A DNA stretch of 39,515 nucleotides from JALONO01 sp038209965 (GTDB lineage Bacteria > Bacteroidota > Bacteroidia > Cytophagales > Thermoflexibacteraceae): assembly GCA_038209965.1 (NCBI GenBank), contig JBBQXF010000037.1, positions 1 through 39,515 of the forward strand, written 5' to 3'. Positions 17,901 through 25,497 of this stretch are shown piece after piece. The position numbers and the translations under genes were made by a program. Positions within the stretch are counted from its first letter, which is position 1; the number at the start of each line of letters is the position of its first letter. The notes under the pieces were generated by a model. The model worked only from the letters and a program-made list of their open reading frames with translations. It had not been told where the DNA came from and did not search any database.

Positions 17901-19148
17901 ATCGATAACCGCTTGGCCGAGGAACTATCGCCGGACAAAAAAATCAATGAAATTTTTGGGGGCAATGTGACCCGTCTTTTGCGGCAAAACATGGACACCA
18001 TAGTAGAAAACCTCATCCAATTTGGGTTGGATTGGCTACAAGAAAATAAAGAAATGTTGGCCGATCAAGTATATGAAAAAGCCTATGAACAAAACCGGGT
18101 CGGCACGTTTTTGTACAAATCGGCGGTGAAGGGAACCGTGGTGGAATTGGCCGAGGAAGGCATCCCCGAATTTTTCCGGCGGGAGAGCAAAAGCCTCAAA
18201 TGGCTGGTGGCCGATAGCGTGGAACAACTGGGGGAAAGCCGGTTGTCGGTGCTCAACATTGGAGTGGATGAGGAGTACCTCAAAAATTTGGTGGACACTT
18301 TTTTGGGGCGCGAAGAGATGCACCAAGCAGTGGAGCGCCTCCTTTATTTATTGCTCGATGAGTTGTTTAAATTGCCGCTCTCGGTGTTTTTGGGCATGGC
18401 CGGGGTACGATCGGCGGATGATTTATTCCGTATTTTTCGGCCCGAGGCGGCCCGCCTCAGCCTCGCGCTGGTCAACCGCCTGGATGAAGCGCAAGTGGGC
18501 ATTAGCCAAGCAGCCAGTGGCTTTGCGCTCCGGTTTTTGCAGCACCAACTGGCCCAAACTTCGCCTGCCGAAGTACTGGGCCAAGTGCCCGGGGCGGCCT
18601 TTGCCCAGTTGACCGACCAATGGCTAGGCCGCTGGCTGGCCTCCCCGGGCTATCCGCCATTGCAAGAAGCCTTGGTGGCCCGGTTGGTGGCCCAGGCCAA
18701 ACAACTGCCGATGGGCGAAATGGTAGATTTGGCCGTGCTCAACACCGATCTGGACGCGTTGATCCGAAAATTTTTGGCCCAAGCCCCTCATCAGGTGTTC
18801 CTCCAAGGCCAACTGGCCCAGCTCCTTTCGGCCAACTTGGTCGCCCTGCCCGATACCATTGCCCCAGAAACCCGCCAATTTTTGGCGGCCGCATTGGTCA
18901 ACGCCGCATTGGGCGCGTTGGAAAACCACTTGGATCCGCTGATTGCTGCCCTCAACCTGCGCAAGATCGTGATCACCGAAGTGACCGAGATGAACCCCAA
19001 GGAAATCGAGGATTTATTTTACAGCTTTGCGGGACAATATTTCTCCGAATTGATCAATTACGGGTTTGGGTTTGGGATTGTGTTTGGCTTGGTGATCGAT
19101 CTTGCCCTCATGTACGGGCTGGGTTGGTTGGTTGGCAAGGACAATTGA
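14907..19148 (+). CDS. Giant membrane-anchored protein with two DUF445 modules
   Basis: This 1,413-residue protein carries the DUF445 membrane signature twice. The first copy is at the N-terminus (KAVSGAYVGYITNDLAIQML followed by FRKRFGLGG), and the second is at about 671-735 (LLGALLGGIAGVALAVL, then STNWLALKMIFRP and PLTPGVVAKNQGRFAENMG). Each is followed by a long amphipathic helical stretch. A last membrane segment lies at about 1381-1410 (FGFGIVFGLVIDLALMYGLG). Ordinary DUF445/YheB proteins have one module and about 200-450 residues, so this is a tandem, expanded form of unknown function. The start is TTG 14907, three bases after the pnkp stop; TTG 14952 is an alternative. There is no in-frame ATG before about residue 43. 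Confidence 0.8.
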   Translation: MTLFFIVLTLFFPNCLNPILISLLAKAVSGAYVGYITNDLAIQMLFRKRFGLGGIVLRTREQFIANISKLVERDIINHHTVERELTTTPQAFEEVLASLVNDFISAHLASSLPADLKLSEVPGLGQTVEQILGKLQPALAEFGTETLTYAAAQIPLTDLLSEPQLRVILARLTQLVSQTAAQTDTIPDLVASFYQATGHLTLAELVPAEIRDALRDRLRLEMAQAHVVLQDHLADEVDHLIQQVATALQMDQLVLNLAEELSAKKLIDIFGSGHTAQLSEEVAQRLRDIIGSEEGRQLISAFGDFVLEVLANEQTTVFELMSDNVAENFAYFLRAQLPGILKNLMEWLEDRQYQLEVVIDTTFRKNITSRFQDFIFRLFVGSVSQYAGIVDRLTKLVDKHRQNPDETATTLTEEVIDFLKGNTIGQIVTNIRTNAGLVRELDLGGVLLANIDQALTAKRLGFLNTTGFFERTLGELISPAEIHQFLQKSTSTLIEKELKINFIYGGKFTQLAMERLETKWQQIENQLFTTLFPVDKMTSGLSTWAKGQTMGQEPLADFLLKYTQGKTIGELIADLGIADWAGAGAGPLAAAATARLRTEVDQRGQQSVRDYLPRLTKVAQGLPIYLKKLLLGNLPALLQGRIEEVVKDSLAKMSPDKLLDLVEKFMGKELKPITLLGALLGGIAGVALAVLPSAGDSWTNTALAALAYGITGFSTNWLALKMIFRPYQKWKFLGWGVPLTPGVVAKNQGRFAENMGKFVAGGLLNPENLKHAFQQRQDVFRQRLTELLVADEAEIVKNALAKNQVAISNEIATKALSALHDPLKSTIPNAEVKPTLLTGLLAQLSSFLATQKTTNFAGANTADLEKAIHTFLQSEAFGTKAIAGVTHLLIQLKTNAKPLDISLASWQPVLAEWLQAQLGQWLRTANLSGDQPETAAAAEELVWEMILPRLDSVFARATASSLNQFINIEQQQKIKVKLGELLRQRLIDRELRKLIFNFIDNRLAEELSPDKKINEIFGGNVTRLLRQNMDTIVENLIQFGLDWLQENKEMLADQVYEKAYEQNRVGTFLYKSAVKGTVVELAEEGIPEFFRRESKSLKWLVADSVEQLGESRLSVLNIGVDEEYLKNLVDTFLGREEMHQAVERLLYLLLDELFKLPLSVFLGMAGVRSADDLFRIFRPEAARLSLALVNRLDEAQVGISQAASGFALRFLQHQLAQTSPAEVLGQVPGAAFAQLTDQWLGRWLASPGYPPLQEALVARLVAQAKQLPMGEMVDLAVLNTDLDALIRKFLAQAPHQVFLQGQLAQLLSANLVALPDTIAPETRQFLAAALVNAALGALENHLDPLIAALNLRKIVITEVTEMNPKEIEDLFYSFAGQYFSELINYGFGFGIVFGLVIDLALMYGLGWLVGKDN
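14910..14942 (+). repeat. 12-bp direct repeat ACGCTATTTTTT
   Basis: ACGCTATTTTTT occurs at 14910-14921 and again at 14931-14942, 21 bp apart. The pair lies just inside the proposed TTG start of the DUF445 gene. It would encode TLFF twice (TLFFIVLTLFF) or, if the gene starts at 14952, would lie in a leader. Its meaning is unknown. Confidence 0.6.
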
Positions 19149-19194
19149 TCTAGGTGCATTAACTTTGGCCCGATTTCACCAACCTGCCACCATA

Positions 19195-19398
19195 ATGGTC
19201 GATCGTTCCCTTTCACTTCTGGTAGTATTGCTCCTCCTGCCCTTGCCTGCGTATGCCTACTTGGATGCCGGCAGTGGGAGCATGATCATACAAGCAATCA
19301 TGGCCGCGGGCTTGGGGCTGTTGGTGTTTTTCAAACAATTGCGCACCGCCCTTTTTTCATTCTTTGGCCGTCGAAAAGACAAGGGAACCGGGCAATGA
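19195..19398 (+). CDS. Small YLDxGSGS membrane protein
   Basis: This 67-residue protein starts at ATG 19195. It has a cleavable-looking signal segment (SLLVVLLLLPLPAYA) immediately followed by YLDAGSGSMIIQAIMAA and a second hydrophobic helix, ending in a basic tail (FFGRRKDKGTGQ). The YLDPGTGS-type motif followed by one helix is a recurrent small-protein family. From memory, it is often found beside polysaccharide, sulfatase or glycosyltransferase genes, and its function is not established. It sits 46 bp after the DUF445 gene, 49 bp before the methyltransferase start, and two genes before a membrane sulfatase-like protein. That context suggests a role in envelope modification. Confidence 0.72.
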   Translation: MVDRSLSLLVVLLLLPLPAYAYLDAGSGSMIIQAIMAAGLGLLVFFKQLRTALFSFFGRRKDKGTGQ

Positions 19399-19447
19399 GG
19401 GGATCCACGTGGGTAGTTTGCCCCCAAGTTTTGAGGGAAGGCCCGAT

Positions 19448-20866
19448 ATGATCCAAAAAAATTCATTTCGCGATCCTCACGGCAAGGTCTTTTCGCACAA
19501 CGGAATCGTTTACCGGGCAGTTTACCACCGTTATCGGGATACGTATGACGCGTTGGTCGGGGCTGGGGTGTTCGATACCCTGATCAGCCAGCAATTGCTG
19601 ATCCCGCACCAAGAAGTAGATCCGGCCCAGATTGGCCTAGCGGGGTATGAATCAAGCTATAAAATCCTCCAACCTGTCCAATTGGCGTTTATTTCCCAGC
19701 CTCAAGAATGGAGTTTTTCCATGCTCCAAGCGGCGGCCCTCACCACTTTGGCGGTCCAGCGGGTAGCACTGGCCCACGGCTTCACCCTCAAAGATGCCTC
19801 GGCGCACAATATCCAGTTTTACCAAGGCAAGGCGGTGTTGATCGACACATTATCGCTCGAAAAACATGAAATTGGCCAAGCTTGGCCGGCTTATGGCCAG
19901 TTTTGCCGCCATTTCATTGCCCCGTTGTGCCTGAGCGCGTTTACCGATGCCCGGCTCCAACAGTTGTTTGCCATTTTTCCCGATGGTGTTCCGTTGGATT
20001 TGGCCACCAAGCTGTTGCCATTGCGGGCCAAACTGCGTGGGCGGATTTTGTGGCACTTGGTCTTTCATGCCCGGGCCGAGCGGAGTGCAGCCCGAAAACA
20101 ACTGGCCCGAGACCGCATGGGCCGATCGGCACCGGAACGTTCACCCAGCACCAACCGAAATTTCACCGTTGCCTTTTTGCAACAATTGAACGAGTCATTG
20201 GCCGCATTGGTGCACCAACTTCGCTATCGCCCGACCACCGATTGGAGCCAATATTACCAAACCGAAGTGGGGGAGGCTTATTTGCAAAATAAAAAAGCAA
20301 TTGTCGCTGATTTTTTGGACAAAATCGCGCCGTCCTACGTCTGGGATTTGGGCACCAACGCGGGTGACTTTGCCAAACTGGCCGCGCTGCGGGGCATTCG
20401 TACTTGTGCATTTGATGCCGATCATGACAGCATCGAGAAGCTCAGCCGGGAGTTGGCCCAAGCGCCCGCCGCGCCGTGGGCGGCCCATTTGCAGGGCTAT
20501 GTGATCGATCTGGTCAACCCCAGTCCCGACAGCGGGTGGGGCAACGCCGAGCGACAAGCGTGGCTGGCGCGCCCACGCCCCGACACCGTGCTGGCGTTGG
20601 CCCTGATCCACCATTTGCGGATCTCGGCCAATGTGCCACTGGCCGAGATTATCGGGTTCTTGGTTGAGTTGGCCCCCCAGATCATTGTCGAATTTGTGCC
20701 CAAATCCGACGAAAAAGTACAGCGGTTGTTGCAGCACAAAACGGATTATTACGATGATTACACCCCGGAAAATTTTGAGTGCTTGTTTGCCGCCCGCTGC
20801 CAGTTGATCAATAAGCAAACGGTGCATCCCACCCAAAGAGTAGTTTATGTTTTTGCCCGCAAATGA
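19448..20866 (+). CDS. NoeA-like SAM-dependent methyltransferase with kinase-like N-terminal half
   Basis: The protein has 472 residues from ATG 19448, which is preceded by a good purine-rich site (GAGGGAAGG at 19433-19441). The N-terminal half has LKDASAHNIQFYQGKAVLID, reminiscent of the catalytic and DxD-like loops of small-molecule kinases but degenerate. The C-terminal half is a class I methyltransferase: WDLGTNAGDFAKLAA is motif I, TCAFDAD motif II, and VLALALIHHLRI a later motif. This domain pairing is known from NoeA-like and related proteins. The substrate cannot be read; the membrane sulfatase-like neighbour suggests a surface polymer. The frame extends upstream to 19364 over the small gene, but the motifs do not need it. 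Confidence 0.78.
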   Translation: MIQKNSFRDPHGKVFSHNGIVYRAVYHRYRDTYDALVGAGVFDTLISQQLLIPHQEVDPAQIGLAGYESSYKILQPVQLAFISQPQEWSFSMLQAAALTTLAVQRVALAHGFTLKDASAHNIQFYQGKAVLIDTLSLEKHEIGQAWPAYGQFCRHFIAPLCLSAFTDARLQQLFAIFPDGVPLDLATKLLPLRAKLRGRILWHLVFHARAERSAARKQLARDRMGRSAPERSPSTNRNFTVAFLQQLNESLAALVHQLRYRPTTDWSQYYQTEVGEAYLQNKKAIVADFLDKIAPSYVWDLGTNAGDFAKLAALRGIRTCAFDADHDSIEKLSRELAQAPAAPWAAHLQGYVIDLVNPSPDSGWGNAERQAWLARPRPDTVLALALIHHLRISANVPLAEIIGFLVELAPQIIVEFVPKSDEKVQRLLQHKTDYYDDYTPENFECLFAARCQLINKQTVHPTQRVVYVFARK

Positions 20867-20906
20867 GGAAAAAGCCTTATTTTGCCTTTCCCGTATTCTA
20901 AGCAAA

Positions 20907-22328
20907 ATGCTGATGCAATTACTGATCATACGCCAAAAATTGCAGGAGAAATGGATTTTTCATCCCGTTCTATTGGGGATTTTTTGGGTACTGCACATTT
21001 ACAATGCCATTCCGATTTATTTTGAAAACCAGATCCTAGCCTACTGTTTGGGGGCAGCGATCCTCGGCACGGCCAGCCTCACTTGGCTGCTCCCCAAGCA
21101 AAACAAGCCCCGGAATGCGATCTATCTCTCCCTTTTATTGACCATCGTACTTTTTGCGCCCATCACCACTTGGCTCCACCAAATCTTGGCCCTGGCCGTC
21201 CCGACCTTCACTTTCCGGGCTGCTTTGGGGCTAATAGTCGGGCTCGCGTGCCTGTTCGTGTGGCTTACTTGGCGAAGGCGGCTCCTGACCGCCACCCTCT
21301 ACCTTAACCTGCTCTTGGGTTTGTACTGCATTTGGGAACTGGGGCTGGGCCTATACAAACAGCGGGCTTTGCCATCAGATGGCCCAACCGCCACCCAGCC
21401 AGTTTGTGTGGATTGTCCAGATATTTACCTAATCCTGACCGATGGCTACACCAGTACCCAAAGCCTAAAAAACTATTTTCAACATGACAACACGCCTTAC
21501 CTGGATTCACTCCGCCAAAAGGGATTTTACGTAGTGGCCAGGGCACAGAGCAATTACCACGTCACAGTGCGCAGCATGTCGGCCATGCTCAACATGGACT
21601 ATTTGCCCAAACCCGCCGTGCCCGACTTGGAGATAGGGGAGCGGGTGTTGCGCATTACCCACAACCGCGTCAACCAAGTGCTGGCCCAACGAGGTTATTC
21701 GTTTATCAATGCCTCCATTTTTGATATCTACCACGGGGGACTATTGACCACCGGAACGCCCAATCCGTATGCCCACGCTAGCTTTTACTATTCGCTGTTC
21801 ACCCGCACTTTGTTTGGGGCCATTGACACTTATTTGATTGAAAAACGCGGGTATAGTGATCGGCGGTTGGTTCCTTACGAACGGATGCTCCAATCGGTGG
21901 GCCGGCCCCGATCCACGCCCCAGTTTGCTTACCTGCACCTGATGCTGCCCCACGGTCCGGCCAACTATGACCGCAACGGCCAACGAGTGCGGCGGCTGGG
22001 GCCAGCGGCCATGCTGGGTTATCGCGAGCAGTTGCTGTTTATCAACCAGTTGATGCTGAAATTGATCAACCGGATCGAGCAGTCCAACGGGCGGCCTGCG
22101 ATCATCCTGATCACGGGCGATCACGGATCGCGGGAGTTGACCGACCGAAAGGCTTGGACCAAGGAGATATTCACCACCACGACCGCGTTTTATTTCCCCG
22201 ATCGCCAATACCAAGCCCTGTACGACACCATGTCATCCGTAAACCTGTTCCGGGCAGTGCTGAACAAAGCCCTGGGCGAGCAAATGCCTTACCTGCCCGA
22301 TCGGGCGGTAGTGCGCAGGCGGCCCTAG
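20907..22328 (+). CDS. Membrane sulfatase/phosphotransferase-fold protein
   Basis: This protein has 473 residues. About five membrane helices fill the first 150, and an alkaline-phosphatase-superfamily domain follows outside the membrane. DIYLILTDGYTS supplies a metal-binding Asp. SNYHVTVRSMSAMLN is at the position of the Thr nucleophile of phosphoethanolamine or LTA-type transferases. ILITGDHGSRE is the conserved GDHG metal site. There is no sulfatase CxPxR motif, which favours a phospho-group transferase over a formylglycine sulfatase. The methyltransferase stop lies 40 bp upstream. An ATG at 20847 would overlap that gene and add a polar N-terminus, so 20907 was chosen. It is the last gene of the plus-strand run, and no strong terminator is seen after it. 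Confidence 0.78.
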   Translation: MLMQLLIIRQKLQEKWIFHPVLLGIFWVLHIYNAIPIYFENQILAYCLGAAILGTASLTWLLPKQNKPRNAIYLSLLLTIVLFAPITTWLHQILALAVPTFTFRAALGLIVGLACLFVWLTWRRRLLTATLYLNLLLGLYCIWELGLGLYKQRALPSDGPTATQPVCVDCPDIYLILTDGYTSTQSLKNYFQHDNTPYLDSLRQKGFYVVARAQSNYHVTVRSMSAMLNMDYLPKPAVPDLEIGERVLRITHNRVNQVLAQRGYSFINASIFDIYHGGLLTTGTPNPYAHASFYYSLFTRTLFGAIDTYLIEKRGYSDRRLVPYERMLQSVGRPRSTPQFAYLHLMLPHGPANYDRNGQRVRRLGPAAMLGYREQLLFINQLMLKLINRIEQSNGRPAIILITGDHGSRELTDRKAWTKEIFTTTTAFYFPDRQYQALYDTMSSVNLFRAVLNKALGEQMPYLPDRAVVRRRP

Positions 22329-22394
22329 CACCCAATGTATTACCTTTGATTAAATCAGTTATTGGCTGTGCACTTGCGGCGGCCTCCTTTTACT

Positions 22395-22470
22395 TGCCCA
22401 AAAGAAAAGAACCAATTGCGCAAAATGGTTTCCCGCGCTCCCGAACGTCGGAGCACGAACGTCGGACTGC
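22395..22470. repeat. Intergenic repeat-like segment with 11-bp direct repeat
   Basis: CGAACGTCGGA occurs at 22442-22452 and 22456-22466. Just upstream, GCCCAAAAGAAAAGAACCA (about 22396-22414) resembles the CCAAAAGAAAGTAACCA segment that I recall recurring in intergenic repeats of many Gram-negative genomes. The segment lies between two convergent genes, a usual place for such elements. No gene is seen in 22329-22572. Confidence 0.5.
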
Positions 22471-22572
22471 CAACCTCGGGCACTTGTACTGGCGAAAAGT
22501 ATGGTACAAGGCCATTCGCGGTGTAAAACCAAGCGCCACAGCTCATTGCCAAGGATTTGGCGAAGCAATGCC

Positions 22573-23121
22573 CTATTTGACCACCGCCCGCAGGTTGGAT
22601 TGAATGGTCACTTCCACTTGTTCGGCAATTTTCTGGAACATGAGCTTGGGCACTTCCACCTTGTGATCGACCAGTTTGATAAAAAATTTACTAAACAAAG
22701 AGACGATGCCATTTTTTACGGTAATATTGGCCGAAATGCTTTGTTTTTTCACAACTCCGTGAATGTCCAAATCTCCCACCGCATTGACGGCATACTCGCC
22801 ATCTTTCTTCAGATCGTAACTGCCCTCCAGCTTTCCCTTGAAGGTGGCAGTGGGGTACTTGGCACTTTCCAAATAGTTTTCGTTGAAATGCTCTTGCATG
22901 AGGGTCGAGGCAAACTGGAAGGACTTGACGGGGATCCGAAAGAGGAATTCGTTCTTGGTAAAATCTACTGCGCCCTTGGTTTCTTTGTTGGTAGCTTTGA
23001 TATCCTCCAGTAGGGCCGAGGAGAAAAAAGTTACCTCGGGAGCATTGAGCATATACACCCCCTGAGCGCGTGCCCCAAGAACTAATGAAAATGCGATGAT
23101 CAGCACAAAATATTTTTTCAT
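22573..23121 (-). CDS. YceI-family periplasmic lipid-binding-like protein
   Basis: The protein has 182 residues with a signal peptide (MKKYFVLIIAFSLVLGARAQ). The mature part has the YceI lipocalin-like pattern: FKGKLEGSYDL, a VGDLDIHGVVKKQSISANI block, and the ESAKYPTATFKG segment (compare AKYPTxTF in the family). Family members bind isoprenoid-like lipids in the periplasm. It starts 59 bp after the DUF5777 gene on the same strand. From memory this pairing recurs in Bacteroidota, so the two probably form one operon. Confidence 0.88.
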   Translation of the reverse strand: MKKYFVLIIAFSLVLGARAQGVYMLNAPEVTFFSSALLEDIKATNKETKGAVDFTKNEFLFRIPVKSFQFASTLMQEHFNENYLESAKYPTATFKGKLEGSYDLKKDGEYAVNAVGDLDIHGVVKKQSISANITVKNGIVSLFSKFFIKLVDHKVEVPKLMFQKIAEQVEVTIQSNLRAVVK

Positions 23122-23180
23122 GTTACCTTAAATGTTTAGCTTATTAGATTTGACAAATACTCATAAAAAAGGCCGTCAGC

Positions 23181-24101
23181 TTATTTCATTTTCAATTCTC
23201 CGCCTTTTTTCTTACCCAACTGAAAATTTCGGGTGATATTGAACCCCAGGTGAACCCCGCCATTGGCCCAGTCGCCAATGGTTTCGGCAATGAAGCCCTT
23301 GTCGATCATGGGCGATGAGTTGGTAAGGTGGAACTGAAACACGTGGCCACCTGTCTCGATGTCAAAACCAATGGAGAATGAATTGTAAAAATTATTGAAC
23401 TCATTCAGTGCACGGGTTTCGGTGGGCGGCACCCGGTAGATGTATTCCACATTTAAAGCCACGCGCTTGCTCAATTTCAGCCGTCCCGCCATGCCCAAGG
23501 CCAGCAAGTTGTCTGTGCGGTTATTGCTCATGGGAGTGGTGTTGCGCAGCACATAAGTGGGGGAAAGTTGGAACGAAAAACTTTCGCTGAACTTTCGCCC
23601 GATGATCAGTTGGTTGACATAAGACAGTCGGTTTTGGAAGCCCATCTCGGCGCCCAATACGTCGTTCCTAAGGGTATTGATGGCAATATTACCAAAGTAC
23701 AAAACGGAAACGGGGCGACTGCGCGCGCCAGTCGACTGCCGGAGCAGGTTGGCCTTTACGAAGAAATCGTAGGTCTTTTGGTACGTACTGCGGCCCATGC
23801 CCACCATGAGCCAGTCGGAGATCCCATAGTCAAGGCCCAGCCGGATAGTGGCCTGATCCAAGCCCCAGAGCTGGTAAGCGCCGCCATTGAGTGTACCAAA
23901 ACGGTGGGAAATGCGGAATTCCAACGCGCCAGCGGCTACTTTTTCCACTGAATGCAGGTTGACCACCCGAGAAGATTTAAAAGTGGCCTTGGTGTACTCT
24001 GTCTTTTTTTCGGAAGTGCTGTCCAGTAATGCCTCTAAATCTTGCCCCCAAGCAGGCGAGGCACACCAAAGGAGAAACCCAACAAGGAAAAAATGCTTCA
24101 T
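23181..24101 (-). CDS. DUF5777-family outer-membrane beta-barrel protein
   Basis: The protein has 306 residues with a signal peptide ending SPAWGQ. The body alternates hydrophobic and polar residues in strand-length blocks, such as FRISHRFGTLNGG, QATIRLGLDYGISDWLMVGMG and LSYVNQLIIGRKF, which marks a transmembrane barrel. The FRISHRFG...WGLDQATIRLGL pattern is that of DUF5777. The function is not established. It lies directly upstream of the YceI gene and diverges from the next barrel gene across a 149-bp intergenic region. Confidence 0.82.
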   Translation of the reverse strand: MKHFFLVGFLLWCASPAWGQDLEALLDSTSEKKTEYTKATFKSSRVVNLHSVEKVAAGALEFRISHRFGTLNGGAYQLWGLDQATIRLGLDYGISDWLMVGMGRSTYQKTYDFFVKANLLRQSTGARSRPVSVLYFGNIAINTLRNDVLGAEMGFQNRLSYVNQLIIGRKFSESFSFQLSPTYVLRNTTPMSNNRTDNLLALGMAGRLKLSKRVALNVEYIYRVPPTETRALNEFNNFYNSFSIGFDIETGGHVFQFHLTNSSPMIDKGFIAETIGDWANGGVHLGFNITRNFQLGKKKGGELKMK

Positions 24102-24250
24102 AAAAAGGATGGTTTGTTATTAGAGTTACAAAGTGCAGAATGCGAGGGTTGTTTCATGACTGAAATATAATTGAAATGAATGTAAGAAACGCAACCTTTT
24201 TGGCGCGTTTTCTGTCTATGGATTTACAAGTTAATTAACTTACAAGCCAC

Positions 24251-24868
24251 ATGAACAAAAAACTTTTTTTTCTCATATTGTTGCTAATCCCCTCAGCGGC
24301 TTTCGCGCAACTAAAATTCAAGCTTGGATTGAAAGCGGGAATGGGCATTTCCAAGGTCAACCTATCGGGCACAACCTTGAGTCAAGGGACGGCGATTCTA
24401 CCGGCCGACTCCAAGGTCAGCTTTCACGGCGGAGCTTTTACTCGGCTGCAGATCGGTAGTTTTTTTCTGCAACCCGAAGTCTATTATACTTCAATCGGCA
24501 GCCAAGCCATTTTTGAAAATACTAACTTGAACCAAGCAGTGCGCAATGCCCAAGACTATAATCTCAACCGGATCGATGTGCCCATTATAGTGGGGTTTCG
24601 GCTGGGCGATGTGGTGAGGATCGGGGCCGGGCCGGTGTTCAGTTCACTAACGGGCTCCACCTCTGTCCACGACAAGCTCAATTCGGCCACGCTTGGCTTA
24701 CAAGCGGGTTTTGGGATTGACATCCGTAAGTTTAGCCTCGATTTCCGCTATGAGACTGGGCTTTCCAAGTTCAGCAACAGTTTGACCATTCCCGGTACCA
24801 ATCGCACTTTCCCAGCCGACCAACGGATAAACCAGTTCTTGGTCAGTTTGGGCTACTCCATCTTCTAA
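24251..24868 (+). CDS. Small outer-membrane beta-barrel protein (PorT/OMP_b-brl-like)
   Basis: The protein has 205 residues with a signal peptide MNKKLFFLILLLIPSAAFAQ. It continues LKFKLGLKAGMGISKVNLSG, the usual opening of the Bacteroidota PorT/OMP beta-barrel family, and has eight or so strand-like segments ending INQFLVSLGYSIF with a C-terminal aromatic. It is probably an eight-stranded barrel with structural or unknown function. It is monocistronic: a strong terminator follows 20 bp after the stop. A 14-bp palindrome (AAGTTAATTAACTT, 24228-24241) lies just before the start. Confidence 0.82.
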   Translation: MNKKLFFLILLLIPSAAFAQLKFKLGLKAGMGISKVNLSGTTLSQGTAILPADSKVSFHGGAFTRLQIGSFFLQPEVYYTSIGSQAIFENTNLNQAVRNAQDYNLNRIDVPIIVGFRLGDVVRIGAGPVFSSLTGSTSVHDKLNSATLGLQAGFGIDIRKFSLDFRYETGLSKFSNSLTIPGTNRTFPADQRINQFLVSLGYSIF

Positions 24869-24888
24869 GCAACCTTACTTGCTTAAAG

Positions 24889-24918
24889 CAAAAAAACCGT
24901 CGCAAGACGGTTTTTTTA
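24889..24918. terminator. Bidirectional rho-independent terminator
   Basis: ACCGTC and GACGGT pair around a GCAA loop, with seven A before and seven T after the stem. It can stop the barrel gene on the plus strand and the small secreted protein gene on the minus strand, which converge here. Confidence 0.9.
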
Positions 24919-24955
24919 TTTTTCTTTCATCAGACAATTTCTGGTCAAGCTAAAC

Positions 24956-25321
24956 CTAATTGCCATTGGCCTTCTCTTTGTCCATGAATTGCTTGAACGC
25001 GTTGTGGTGCTCGGGCGCAAGAACCGATTTGATCCGAGACTCGTAGTTTTGGTTGGCCCGCAAGTATTTGACTTTCTTCAACTCGTCGGTCAAGTTGGGC
25101 ATGGCCAACCCTTCATCCAGCTTCTTGTAAAAATCTTCAGCGGCCTCATGAAAGCGGCCAAGCTGGGCGTTGTCAGTAATCTTGAGCAATGCGCCCAAGC
25201 GTTCGGTCTTCATGGCAGCCCGCTCTACTGCGCTGGCAGTTGGTGCCGCTGCTTTGGGTTGAGCTTGGGCCAGCCCAATCACTAAAAACACGCAGATAAG
25301 AATAAAAATGAGCTTTTTCAT
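24956..25321 (-). CDS. Small secreted protein of unknown function
   Basis: The protein has 121 residues with a clear signal peptide (KLIFILICVFLVIGLAQAQ). The mature part is charged and helical (ERAAMKTERLGALLKI, FHEAAEDFYKKLDEGL, APEHHNAFKQFMDKEK), with no cysteines or known motif. The helical pattern and the HEAAEDF and APEHH segments are weakly reminiscent of small periplasmic Spy/CpxP-like proteins, but I cannot assign it. It is monocistronic, facing the barrel gene across a shared terminator. Confidence 0.72.
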   Translation of the reverse strand: MKKLIFILICVFLVIGLAQAQPKAAAPTASAVERAAMKTERLGALLKITDNAQLGRFHEAAEDFYKKLDEGLAMPNLTDELKKVKYLRANQNYESRIKSVLAPEHHNAFKQFMDKEKANGN

Positions 25322-25438
25322 ACCGGATTATATTTGTGGTTTACCCAACCAAAGTGGTTGTTTTAATATAACGAAAAAAGGCGTGCCCTATTATCCAAAT
25401 GTAAGGAAATGTGGATACAAAGCACCAAGGTTGACCAC

Positions 25439-25471
25439 AAAAAATCGCCAAGGCAAATTGGCCTTGGCGAT
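25439..25471 (-). terminator. Rho-independent terminator of the DHS-like gene
   Basis: A perfect 11-bp stem (ATCGCCAAGGC with its complement) surrounds a 6-base loop and is followed in minus sense by a run of six T. It lies 27 bp after the stop of the deoxyhypusine-synthase-like gene. Confidence 0.88.
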
Positions 25472-25497
25472 GAATGACGATTCAATCCGCCCACCTG

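Noticed and set aside
9157..19148. A named defence system such as Zorya, Druantia, DISARM or BREX
   Set aside because: None of the diagnostic partners (MotAB-like pair, DUF1998, methylase with PLD, PglZ) is present, and a helicase alone is not enough.
20847..20906. N-terminal extension of the sulfatase-fold protein from ATG 20847
   Set aside because: It would overlap the methyltransferase gene and add a polar segment before the first membrane helix; the ATG at 20907 fits better.
24228..24241. Palindrome AAGTTAATTAACTT as an operator
   Set aside because: It is A/T-only at its centre and could arise by chance; a single copy next to a start codon is not enough to claim a binding site.
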